Shown here: piece after piece, positions 8,164 through 15,634 of the stretch
Numbering within the stretch: position 1 is the stretch's first letter
Layout of the letters: each line of letters starts with the position of its first letter
Translations under genes and position numbers: made by a program
The notes under the pieces: model-generated
What the model was told of the DNA's origin: nothing
The model's input: the letters and a program-made list of their open reading frames with translations, nothing else
Databases searched by the model: none
Assembly (NCBI GenBank): GCA_013376735.1
Contig: VINJ01000001.1
Coordinates: 1,798,001 to 1,862,000 of the forward strand
Reading direction: 5' to 3'
Origin: a bacterium Scap17
GTDB taxonomy: Bacteria; Pseudomonadota; Gammaproteobacteria; Pseudomonadales; Halomonadaceae
Length of the DNA stretch: 64,000 nt

Positions 8164-9384
8164 TCAGGATGTCGCGCCCAGCGCGTCATGGGGTTCCTGG
8201 CGTCGTGATGCTCGCGCTGCTTCTCTCTGCGAGCTGGCCACCGGATAGGTGCCGGGCCTGAGAATCCGGGTGTCCACGTCGTGGATATCACGATGTCCGC
8301 ACAGGGCCAGCGTGGTGTCGAGTTCCTTGTGGATGATCTCCAGGGACTTGGTCACGCCTTGTTCGCCCATGGCGCCGAGCCCATAGAGGAAGGCGCGACC
8401 CAGATAGACGCCCTTGGCACCCATTGCCACCGCCTTGAGCACATCCTGTCCGGAGCGGATGCCGCCGTCCATGTGGACCTCTGTCCTGTCGCCGACAGCG
8501 GCGAGAATGTCCGGCAGGGCGGAGATGGAGGAGGCGGCACCATCCAGCTGACGTCCGCCGTGATTGGAAACGATCACCGCGTCGGCACCTGCCTGCACGG
8601 CCAGCTCGGCATCTTCTGGCTCCATGATGCCCTTGATGATCAGCTTGCCGCCCCATCGATCCTTGATCCACTTGATGTCGTCCCAGCTCAGGCTCGGATC
8701 GAACTGGCTGGCGGTCCACTTCGAGAGGGAACTTAGATTCTCGGCATCCTTCACGTGGCCGGCGATGTTGCCGAAGGTGTGGCGCCGGGTCTTGAGCATG
8801 CCAGCGCACCAGCGCCACTTGGTGGCCAAGTCGAGCACGGTCGCCACGGTGGGGCGAGGGGGCACGCTCAGGCCATTGATCAGGTCCTTGTGGCGCTGGC
8901 CGATGATCTGCAGGTCAGCGGTGAGTACCAGCGCGGAACACTCCGCGGCCTTGGCGCGATCGATCAGTCGTCCGATGTAATCCTTGTCGCGCATCACGTA
9001 AAGCTGGAACCAGAACGGCCGTGAGCTGACGGACGCGACGTCCTCGATGGAACAGATGCTCATGGTCGAGAGCGTGAAGGGGATACCGAAGTCACTCGCC
9101 GCGCGTGCGGCCAGCATCTCGCCATCGGCATGCTGCATGCCGGTCAGGCCAGTCGGTGCGATCGCCACCGGCATGGCCACCTCCTCGCCGAGCATCTTCG
9201 TGCGCAGCGTGCGATTGTCCATGTCGACCATCACCCGTTGGCGCAGCCCGATCGCGGCGAAATCGGCCTCGTTGGCCCGATAGGTGGATTCCGTCCACGA
9301 GCCGGAATCGGCATAGTCGTAGAACATCTTCGGCACGCGGCGTTTCGCCAGCCGTTGCAGGTCATTGATACAGGTGATGGTCAT
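8164..9384 (-). CDS. FMN-dependent alpha-hydroxyacid dehydrogenase, L-lactate dehydrogenase (LldD) type
   Basis: TIM-barrel flavoenzyme that oxidises an L-2-hydroxyacid, most likely L-lactate, feeding electrons to the quinone pool. Landmarks: N-terminal substrate Tyr in MFYDYADSG, FMN-binding VAIAPTGLTGM, FQLYVMRD, the catalytic His and Arg in SNHGGRQLDG, and the phosphate-binding HMDGGIRSGQDVLKA and GRAFLYGLG. It is 406 aa, a little longer than LldD because of a C-terminal tail. ATG 9384 is preferred because GGAG lies 6 nt before it; an in-frame ATG 12 bp upstream (9396) has no such site. No lactate permease or LldR lies alongside, so the substrate remains open. Confidence 0.85.
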   Translation of the reverse strand: MTITCINDLQRLAKRRVPKMFYDYADSGSWTESTYRANEADFAAIGLRQRVMVDMDNRTLRTKMLGEEVAMPVAIAPTGLTGMQHADGEMLAARAASDFGIPFTLSTMSICSIEDVASVSSRPFWFQLYVMRDKDYIGRLIDRAKAAECSALVLTADLQIIGQRHKDLINGLSVPPRPTVATVLDLATKWRWCAGMLKTRRHTFGNIAGHVKDAENLSSLSKWTASQFDPSLSWDDIKWIKDRWGGKLIIKGIMEPEDAELAVQAGADAVIVSNHGGRQLDGAASSISALPDILAAVGDRTEVHMDGGIRSGQDVLKAVAMGAKGVYLGRAFLYGLGAMGEQGVTKSLEIIHKELDTTLALCGHRDIHDVDTRILRPGTYPVASSQREAARASRRQEPHDALGATS

Positions 9385-9642
9385 GCGGGTCTCCATCCGT
9401 GGTGGGTCGCGCAGGGGCTGGCAGGGTCGCTTGCGCTACTGTCACCGAATCCGGTCTTGTCCAGCTATAGGCGATACGTCTAGGGGGAAGCGTTCGGGTG
9501 GTGGAATTCAATGAAAAAACTGCGCTCCAGCCCGGCCGAGCACCCACAAGACAGTCGATTCCTCCAGTGCGTGTCATGGATTGTCATCTTTGGGTGGAAT
9601 ACTGTGGCATTGGGATGATTTCCGAGTGGATGGAGAGATGGC

Positions 9643-11415
9643 ATGGATCAGGCCTGGCCTGAAAGCACGCGCGACAACCTTCGATTTCTGTGTTCGGAAG
9701 TGGATAGCCAATATGGCTGGCTGCAGGCCTTCGTGTCCGCGCCGACGGCGGCCATGGCGCGCAAGCTGCTGGAGCGCCAGGGGTACGCCGAGAATCTCTG
9801 CCAGCGTATCGAACAGGCATGCCCTGAAGCCCGAAACCACAAGCGCTCGCACGCGCGGGCCCGCTTCCAGCAGAGCCTGGTCGAGGTCGCCAGTGGTCTG
9901 GCACGGCTCAGTGAGCTGGCGCGCAGTTGTCTGGAGCAGTTGATTCGCGTCGATGATGTCCAGCTGGTCGATGATGTCGTGCTGGTCAAGTCGCTGCGCC
10001 GTGTGCGTCGCGGTATTCTGCGCAGCGAGATGTCGCTGGAGAACGGCTCCCTGTCTCTTGCCCTGAAGCTCGCGCGCAGTCGTGAGAAGCTGAAGCGGGA
10101 CAGTGAAGGCCGCATCCGGGCACTCACCGGCCAGCTCAAGAAGAAGCGCGCTCCCGCCGAAGACCTGACACATCTGCTGTTCGTGGCCCGTGAAATCAGC
10201 CAGATGGGCGAGGTGCTGGGGCGGTTGGGTGAGGCGGTCATCTCGGCAACCCTCGGTCAGTCACTCAACTTCGAGCGCTATGCCTCGCTGACGCACCTGG
10301 TCAATGAACTCGGCGATGGCCATCAGACGGCGGGCGAGATGCGCGTCGACACCCTGGCCGAGACACGTTCCGGCAGCCGGATCTCTGGGATTGCCAGTGA
10401 GAAGGGCAGTGACAAGGGCGATGCGAAGAGCAAGCCGGCCAACCACAAGCAAAAGCGCAGCAAGCAAAGCGGCAGCAAGACAAAGGCGAGCAAGGCCAAG
10501 GACAGCAAATCAACCGGCGATCTGCCGCTGACCTCGCCGGAGTATCTGGCCATCTTCAAGGATGGCCTGGGTCGCAAGGTCGAGGAGGAGCGGCAGGGCG
10601 TCGAGCGCTGGCACGATATCTACCCCGGCATCGCTCCCCGCATCCTCTCGCATCATCAGCAGGGCGATAGCGCGGCACTCTTGATCGAGCACCTGCCGGG
10701 CATGACCCTCGAGCATCTGTTGATAAACGAATCGTCACGCCTCAATCGCACCGCTCAGCAGGCACTGGTCTCGACGCTACACTCGGTGTGGACCACCACC
10801 CGTCGCGACAAGCCGGTCACTGCAGGGCACATGCGTCAGTTGCTCAAGCGGCTGAGTGATGTCTATCAGATCCATCCGGAATTTCGCCACTGCGGCGCCT
10901 CGCTGTGTGGGCGCGAGATGCCCTCGCTTGAAGCATTGATCGATCAGGCCGCAGAGCTGGAACGTTCGCTCGAGGCCCCCTTCGCCGTCTATATCCACGG
11001 CGACTTCAATGTTGACAACATCCTCTTCGATCCGGCGAAGCAGAGCATCCGCTTCATCGATCTTCACCGCTCGGCCTATCAGGACTATGTGCAGGATGTC
11101 TCCGTGCACATGGTGTCCCATTATCGTCTGCAATTGACGGATGCGGCGCTGCGGGCCCGTATTCTGGCGCTGGCACTGAGTTTCGGTCAGCAGATGCGTC
11201 GCTTTGCCCACGAGCAGAGCGATACCACCTTTGAATGGCGTCTGGCACTTGGTCTGGCGCGCTCCTTTGCCACCTCGACACGTTTCATTCTCGATGCCGG
11301 GTTGGCAGGGCGCATGTTCAACCGCGCACGCTTTATACTCGAGCATGTGCTAGGCGCCGACCCTGAACGGCCGGCCGGTTACCGTATTCCTCTGGAGGAG
11401 TTGTTCGTTGACTGA
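9643..11415 (+). CDS. GAK-locus kinase: helical N-terminal domain fused to APH-like phosphotransferase
   Basis: A 590-aa two-part protein. Residues 1-235 are strongly helical and charged, resembling PhoU-like bundles, though I cannot prove that homology. Residues 245-290 are a Lys/Ser-rich linker (SDKGDAKSKPANHKQKRSK). Residues about 300-590 form an aminoglycoside-phosphotransferase-like kinase. The catalytic loop H452-G-D454-FNVDN and the metal-binding D473 in IRFIDLHRS are intact, and the P-loop part lies near residues 320-360. It therefore probably phosphorylates a small molecule or a protein side chain. The ATG at 9643 follows GGAGAG. Its stop overlaps the TTG start of the ATP-grasp gene by 8 bp, so the two are made together. 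No signal peptide or membrane helix is seen. Confidence 0.75.
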   Translation: MDQAWPESTRDNLRFLCSEVDSQYGWLQAFVSAPTAAMARKLLERQGYAENLCQRIEQACPEARNHKRSHARARFQQSLVEVASGLARLSELARSCLEQLIRVDDVQLVDDVVLVKSLRRVRRGILRSEMSLENGSLSLALKLARSREKLKRDSEGRIRALTGQLKKKRAPAEDLTHLLFVAREISQMGEVLGRLGEAVISATLGQSLNFERYASLTHLVNELGDGHQTAGEMRVDTLAETRSGSRISGIASEKGSDKGDAKSKPANHKQKRSKQSGSKTKASKAKDSKSTGDLPLTSPEYLAIFKDGLGRKVEEERQGVERWHDIYPGIAPRILSHHQQGDSAALLIEHLPGMTLEHLLINESSRLNRTAQQALVSTLHSVWTTTRRDKPVTAGHMRQLLKRLSDVYQIHPEFRHCGASLCGREMPSLEALIDQAAELERSLEAPFAVYIHGDFNVDNILFDPAKQSIRFIDLHRSAYQDYVQDVSVHMVSHYRLQLTDAALRARILALALSFGQQMRRFAHEQSDTTFEWRLALGLARSFATSTRFILDAGLAGRMFNRARFILEHVLGADPERPAGYRIPLEELFVD

Positions 11416-12310
11416 TTTCAAGATTGGCGTCGTGGGTATTCCCGGCAAGTGGTCGACCGAAGTGCTGGCGGATGCCATCGAAGCACGGACGGGCTTTCGT
11501 CTCGTGATCGACATGGCGGCCGTCTCGCTGGATCTGACCCGCAACTGCCTCGAATTCCGTGATTCTGCCGGGGTGTGTCATGACCTGACCGAGCTGGATG
11601 CCCTGATCGTCAAGAAGATCAGCGCGGAATATTCCCCGGGTAGCCTGGACCGCCTGGAGCTGCTGCGTGTCGCCGAAGCCGCGGGCGTGCGTGTCTTCAG
11701 CAGCGCGGAGAGCATGATTCGCCTGATCGACCGCCTGAGCTGCACCGTCACACTGGCCAATGCCGACATCCCGATGCCGGCCACGCTGGTCACCGAAGAC
11801 GTGGCGGCGGCCTGCGAGGCCGTCAAGCGCTTCAAGGCCGCCGTCTTCAAGCCGCTTTTCTCCACCAAGGCGCGGGGCATGTGCATCATCGAGGACACCG
11901 GCGATGATGCCGCACTGGAAACTGCCGTGCGTGAGTTCGCCGCCGAGCACCCGATGATGTATCTGCAGCAGCGCCTCGATCTGCCGGGGCAGGATTACGG
12001 CATGGTCTTCGTTGGAGGGCGTTATCTGTGCAGCTACGCCCGGGTCAGTGGGGGCGATGCCTGGAATACCACCATCCACGCCGGTGGCAAGTACGCGCCC
12101 TTCGAACCCTCCGAGGAGCTGATCGCGCTGGCGCAGCGTGCCCAGGCGCCGTTCATGCTTGACTTCACCACCGTCGATGTCGCGCTGACCGACGATGGCC
12201 CGATCATTTTCGAAGTTTCGGCCTTCGGCGGCTTCCGAGGGGCGCTGGAAGGTGCCGGTGTCGATGCGGCCACCGCCTATCTCGATCACGTGATGGAGTG
12301 TCTGGCATGA
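11408..12310 (+). CDS. ATP-grasp ligase of the GAK type, RimK/glutathione-synthase-like
   Basis: Predicted ATP-dependent carboxylate-amine ligase of 300 aa that would form an amide bond via an acyl phosphate. An N-terminal preATP-grasp fold (about 1-100) is followed by the grasp domain. The lysine in AAVFKPLFSTKARGM binds ATP, and YLQQRLDLPGQDYGMVFVGGRY forms the central sheet. The C-terminal EVSAFGGFRGALEGAGVDAA matches the RimK-type ExN...GFxGLExATGxD segment, except that the usual metal-binding Asn is Ser271. The start is a TTG inside the preceding gene, with GGAGGAG 6 nt upstream. The stop overlaps the HprK-like kinase gene (ATGA). From memory, a protein family is named 'ATP-grasp enzyme, GAK system'; its substrate is not known to me. 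Confidence 0.83.
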   Translation: MTDFKIGVVGIPGKWSTEVLADAIEARTGFRLVIDMAAVSLDLTRNCLEFRDSAGVCHDLTELDALIVKKISAEYSPGSLDRLELLRVAEAAGVRVFSSAESMIRLIDRLSCTVTLANADIPMPATLVTEDVAAACEAVKRFKAAVFKPLFSTKARGMCIIEDTGDDAALETAVREFAAEHPMMYLQQRLDLPGQDYGMVFVGGRYLCSYARVSGGDAWNTTIHAGGKYAPFEPSEELIALAQRAQAPFMLDFTTVDVALTDDGPIIFEVSAFGGFRGALEGAGVDAATAYLDHVMECLA

Positions 12311-13500
12311 ATGCGACGACTTGTGACAGCCCAGCCAGCCTTGCCACGCTGCCCTTTGCAGAGTGGAGGGCCGCCGTCTGCTTTACGGCACTGACGCCGT
12401 CACGCCAGTGCCTGAGCGAGGCGCTGCTGTTCGAGGTGGATGACTTCCGCCTGTGCGTGATGACGGATATGCCACGGCTGCTGCAACGTCTGGCGACATA
12501 TTTCCGCCATTGCGCGCGTATCGTGGCGCTCGACACGGTCCCGGTAGAAGTCAAGCTCGTGCATGTGCTCGAGGCGCCGGCACTCAAGGACATGCCATCG
12601 GCAGCGAGCCTCGGCCTCTTGCCCGAAGCTTTCGTTGATTGGATACCGGAGCCCGGCAAGACACGCCGCAAGGACGCCATCATCGATTTGGCCGATGGCC
12701 GCCTGATCCACAAGGTGCGCACGGGCATGGCCTTTCTGCGCAGCAACAACCACAACTTGGCGTTCGGGCCCTGTGAAGACAACGAAAGCCAGGTGATCAA
12801 CTTCCTGCTCAATCTGCACATGTCGCATCTGCAGCAGAATGACGGCTTGATCTGTCACGCCTCGGCGCTATCGAAGGGCGATCGCGCGGTGGCCATCGCC
12901 GCCTTCTCGGGCGGCGGCAAGTCCACCACCATGGTGAAGGCGCTCGACAATCCCGAGTTCGACTTCATCAGCAATGACCGGCTGTTCCTGGACTGCCCGG
13001 GGCCTGATGGAACGCTGCGTGCCCGCGGCGTCGCCAAGTTGCCACGCATCAATCCCGGTACCATGCTCAACAATCCGCGTCTGCGCCCGCTGCTGGACCC
13101 CGCACGTATCGCAGGCTATGAAGCGATGCCGCAAGAAGCGCTGTGGGATCTCGAAGAGAAGCACGATCTGATCATCGAGGATGTCTACGGGCCCGGGCGT
13201 ATCCGCGCCAGCGGCGAGCTTGCAGCCATGGTGATACTCAACTGGACGCGTGGCAGCGAGGCGCCGCTCGAGGTGCGCGAGGTAGAGGTCAGCCGCAGCG
13301 AAGCGCTGATACGCGCGGTGATGAAGACACCGGGGCCCTTCCATCAGCAGCGGGATGGCTGTTTCGTGCCCAATGGCGCGAGCCTTGATTCCGCGCCGTA
13401 TCTGGAGCGCCTGGCGGCAACCCGCGTGCTCGAGGTGACCGGGCGCGTGGACTTCTCCGCGCTAGTCGAGAACCACCTGACCCCCTTGCTGGAGGCTTGA
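12307..13500 (+). CDS. HprK-related kinase B (GAK system)
   Basis: A 397-aa protein with a C-terminal HPr-kinase-like P-loop domain. The Walker A is AFSGGGKST (G202-T207). The acidic FISNDRLFL segment about 20 residues later takes the place of the HprK Walker B. The N-terminal 190 residues are not recognisable as the HprK N-domain. True HprK phosphorylates Ser46 of HPr; no HPr gene is in the window, so the target here must differ. It starts at the ATGA overlap with the ATP-grasp gene, rather than at the GTG 9 bp upstream. It is 2 bp from the SixA-Nudix gene. Matches my recollection of the family 'HprK-related kinase B', which co-occurs with GAK ligases. Confidence 0.82.
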   Translation: MNATTCDSPASLATLPFAEWRAAVCFTALTPSRQCLSEALLFEVDDFRLCVMTDMPRLLQRLATYFRHCARIVALDTVPVEVKLVHVLEAPALKDMPSAASLGLLPEAFVDWIPEPGKTRRKDAIIDLADGRLIHKVRTGMAFLRSNNHNLAFGPCEDNESQVINFLLNLHMSHLQQNDGLICHASALSKGDRAVAIAAFSGGGKSTTMVKALDNPEFDFISNDRLFLDCPGPDGTLRARGVAKLPRINPGTMLNNPRLRPLLDPARIAGYEAMPQEALWDLEEKHDLIIEDVYGPGRIRASGELAAMVILNWTRGSEAPLEVREVEVSRSEALIRAVMKTPGPFHQQRDGCFVPNGASLDSAPYLERLAATRVLEVTGRVDFSALVENHLTPLLEA

Positions 13501-13502
13501 AC

Positions 13503-14495
13503 ATGCGTCGTGAACTGCTGTTGATGCGTCACGGAAAGTCGGACTGGTCAGTGGCAGCTGACGACTTCCATCGCCCCCTCAAGGAGCGCGGCAAGCGGGG
13601 CGCCCAGCGCATGGGAGCCTGGCTTGCCCAGGAGGCGCTGGTGCCGGATGCCATCCTGAGCTCGCCAGCCCTTCGCGCGCGCGCCACGGCGGAAAAGTGC
13701 GTGAAGTCGATGGGCCTCGGCGTCGACATGATCGAGCTCAAGCCTGCGCTTTACTGCGAGGACGAGGCGCCGCTGCTCAAGACAGTGCGCGCCTGCCCGG
13801 ACAGCGTGCAGCGACTGATGATCATCGGCCATAACCCGGCATTGGAAGATGCGCTGGTCTGGCTGACCGGCAAGCGTCCGCGCCCGCCCAAGGAGACCAA
13901 GCTGCTGCCGACGGCGGCGGTGGTCAAGCTGACCTTCGAGGGGCGTTGGGAAGACCTGCGCTCCGGCCAGATGAGTCTGGAGCTGATTCAGCGCGTGCGT
14001 GCCTTGCCGGATGGCTTCCCCTGGCCATTCCCGGCCGGTGAGGAGCGTCGCGAACGTCCCGCCTATTACTACCGTCAATCGGCCGTCCTGCCCTGTCGTC
14101 TGCAGGGGGAGGGCGACGATGCCCAGTGGGAGGTGCTGCTGATCGGTTCTTCCTCCAATCGTCACTGGAGCCTGCCCAAAGGAATCGTCGAGCCGGGGCT
14201 GAGTCCGCTTGAGTCCGCGCTCAAGGAAGCCCGCGAGGAAGCGGGCATCGAGGCGGAGGCGCTGGACCACGCAGCGCTGGAATTCAGTTACGAGAAGTGG
14301 GGTGCTCCTGTCGCGGCCAGTCTGCACGCTGTGAGAGTCGTGCATGAGCAGGAGGAGAGCGAGCGGGAGGAGCCGCATCGCAGTCGGCGCTGGGTGGCGG
14401 CGGAGGTCGTGCCGAGCCTGTTGAAGAACCACGAGATGGGGCACGCCGTCATGACGCTGCTGGTACGGCTTGAGCAGTCGCGCCAGGCGACCTGA
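13503..14495 (+). CDS. SixA-type histidine phosphatase fused to a Nudix hydrolase
   Basis: A 330-aa fusion. Residues 1-160 are a SixA-like phosphohistidine phosphatase with the RHG motif R9-H10-G11 and the second catalytic His H110 in IGHNPALED. Residues about 185-325 are a Nudix domain with its box at G227-I249 (GIVEPGLSPLE...KEAREEAGI). The box departs from the consensus at E7 (Leu) and R15 (Lys) but keeps the catalytic EAREE glutamates. The lead-in WSLPKG is typical of Nudix enzymes acting on dinucleoside polyphosphates or diphosphoinositol phosphates. Mycobacterial MutT1 has the same two domains in the opposite order. GGAGG lies 7 nt before the ATG. Likely role: removal of phosphate or pyrophosphate groups put on by the neighbouring kinases. 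Confidence 0.87.
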   Translation: MRRELLLMRHGKSDWSVAADDFHRPLKERGKRGAQRMGAWLAQEALVPDAILSSPALRARATAEKCVKSMGLGVDMIELKPALYCEDEAPLLKTVRACPDSVQRLMIIGHNPALEDALVWLTGKRPRPPKETKLLPTAAVVKLTFEGRWEDLRSGQMSLELIQRVRALPDGFPWPFPAGEERRERPAYYYRQSAVLPCRLQGEGDDAQWEVLLIGSSSNRHWSLPKGIVEPGLSPLESALKEAREEAGIEAEALDHAALEFSYEKWGAPVAASLHAVRVVHEQEESEREEPHRSRRWVAAEVVPSLLKNHEMGHAVMTLLVRLEQSRQAT

Positions 14496-14612
14496 GCGCG
14501 GGAGTCTGGCGCCACTAGCTCCATCGGCGCCATTAGCACCGTACGAGGCGACGCAAGGCGAGGACCGCCAGCATGAATCAATACTGAGTGAAGACGGGAA
14601 GAGCGACGGCCG

Positions 14613-15377
14613 ATGACTGATGAACCGACAATCCGACGTGTGGCATTGATTCGTCATGCCGACTATCACCAACAGATTGATACCCCGAGCGCGCTGCAGC
14701 CGTTTCCCTTGACCCGTCGCGGAGAGCGTCAGGCGCGTGAGGGAGCAGAGGAAGTGCTGACGCTGTGTCAGACACATGGCTGGCAACCGGCCAGTACGGT
14801 ACATGCCTCCAGTCTGTTACGTGCCTGGCAGACGGCGCAGGTGATGAACGAGGTCATGGGTGACAGGACAGAGCGTGAGTTCTCGCTCATGGCACATGAT
14901 GCACTGTGGGAGCGCAGTCTGGGCAGCGCCGCCAATCTGACCACGGCACAGATCGCCGAAGCGGTGCGTCATGACCCGCGGGTGGATTTCCTGCCAGCCG
15001 ACTGGAAATCCAACAGCCACTTTCGCCTGCCGCTGCCGGGGGCTGAATCCCTGATGCAGGCTGGCCAGCGGGTGGCCGATTTCATTGCTTCGTTGCCGGC
15101 TTCCCCATCAGCTCCTACCTCGGCTCCCACATCAACCTCCACATCAACCTCCATATCACCCCCCACATCGGGCGCCACGCTGACGCTGATCGTCGGCCAT
15201 GGCGCGGCGCTGCGCCATGCGGCGCATCTGCTGGGCGTGCTGGACTTCGACCAGATTGCCGGGCTGAGCATGCACCATGCGCGGCCGGTGGTCATAGAGG
15301 AAACTCCGCCTGGGTCATGGCGGCATGTGGCTGGCGAGTGGAAGGTGCGTCAGCGTCACGAGCCCGCGCAGGACTGA
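14613..15377 (+). CDS. histidine phosphatase family protein (phosphoglycerate-mutase-like)
   Basis: Phosphatase of 254 aa using a phosphohistidine intermediate. The N-terminal motif is R14-H15-A16, with Ala in place of the usual Gly. The second catalytic His H196 lies in LIVGHGAALRH, and the Arg of the pocket in ASSLLRAWQTA. Between them, residues about 163-188 are a low-complexity Ser/Thr/Pro run encoded by a 12-bp-type DNA repeat (15100-15169), which looks like a recent expansion in a surface loop. It is the second histidine phosphatase of the GAK operon. A 117-bp gap separates it from the SixA-Nudix gene. The target is unknown. Confidence 0.82.
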   Translation: MTDEPTIRRVALIRHADYHQQIDTPSALQPFPLTRRGERQAREGAEEVLTLCQTHGWQPASTVHASSLLRAWQTAQVMNEVMGDRTEREFSLMAHDALWERSLGSAANLTTAQIAEAVRHDPRVDFLPADWKSNSHFRLPLPGAESLMQAGQRVADFIASLPASPSAPTSAPTSTSTSTSISPPTSGATLTLIVGHGAALRHAAHLLGVLDFDQIAGLSMHHARPVVIEETPPGSWRHVAGEWKVRQRHEPAQD

Positions 15378-15471
15378 GTTGGCGGCCAGCCGGCGGGGTG
15401 CTGAAGAGCCGGGCAAGGGCGGGGGTGCTGGAGAGCAGAGAAGCAGACCAGCGCATCAGGATGATACGAGT

Positions 15472-15500
15472 CTGTCATCTTTCTGTGATCAAACGGTCAT
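15472..15500 (+). promoter_or_regulatory. candidate Pho box (PhoB site), three direct repeats
   Basis: Three 7-bp direct repeats with 4-bp spacers: CTGTCAT (15472), CTGTGAT (15483), CGGTCAT (15494). The 11-bp period matches PhoB sites, whose consensus repeat is CTGTCAT. It lies 135 bp before the metallophosphoesterase start, within a 257-bp gap. No clear -10 follows, so the exact promoter is unsure. Confidence 0.6.
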
Positions 15501-15634
15501 AAGCTTGTCGCCCTGTGCTCGCGAGCTCACCCACATTCCTCATCCCCGGATGGGCCCCAAGGGGCGGCAAGGCGCTTGCTTGCCACAAGCCGGTAGTTCA
15601 ACGAGGCAAGCAGATGCCACAAGGAGATAGCCCA

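Noticed and set aside
9572-9587. Pair of TGTCAT direct repeats before the first GAK gene considered as a Pho box
   Set aside because: Spacing is 10 bp rather than 11 and the flanks do not match, so it is not listed as a site, only mentioned as weak support.
12307-13500. True HPr kinase/phosphorylase
   Set aside because: The N-terminal domain and the Walker region differ from HprK and there is no HPr or PTS gene nearby; an HprK-related kinase fits better.
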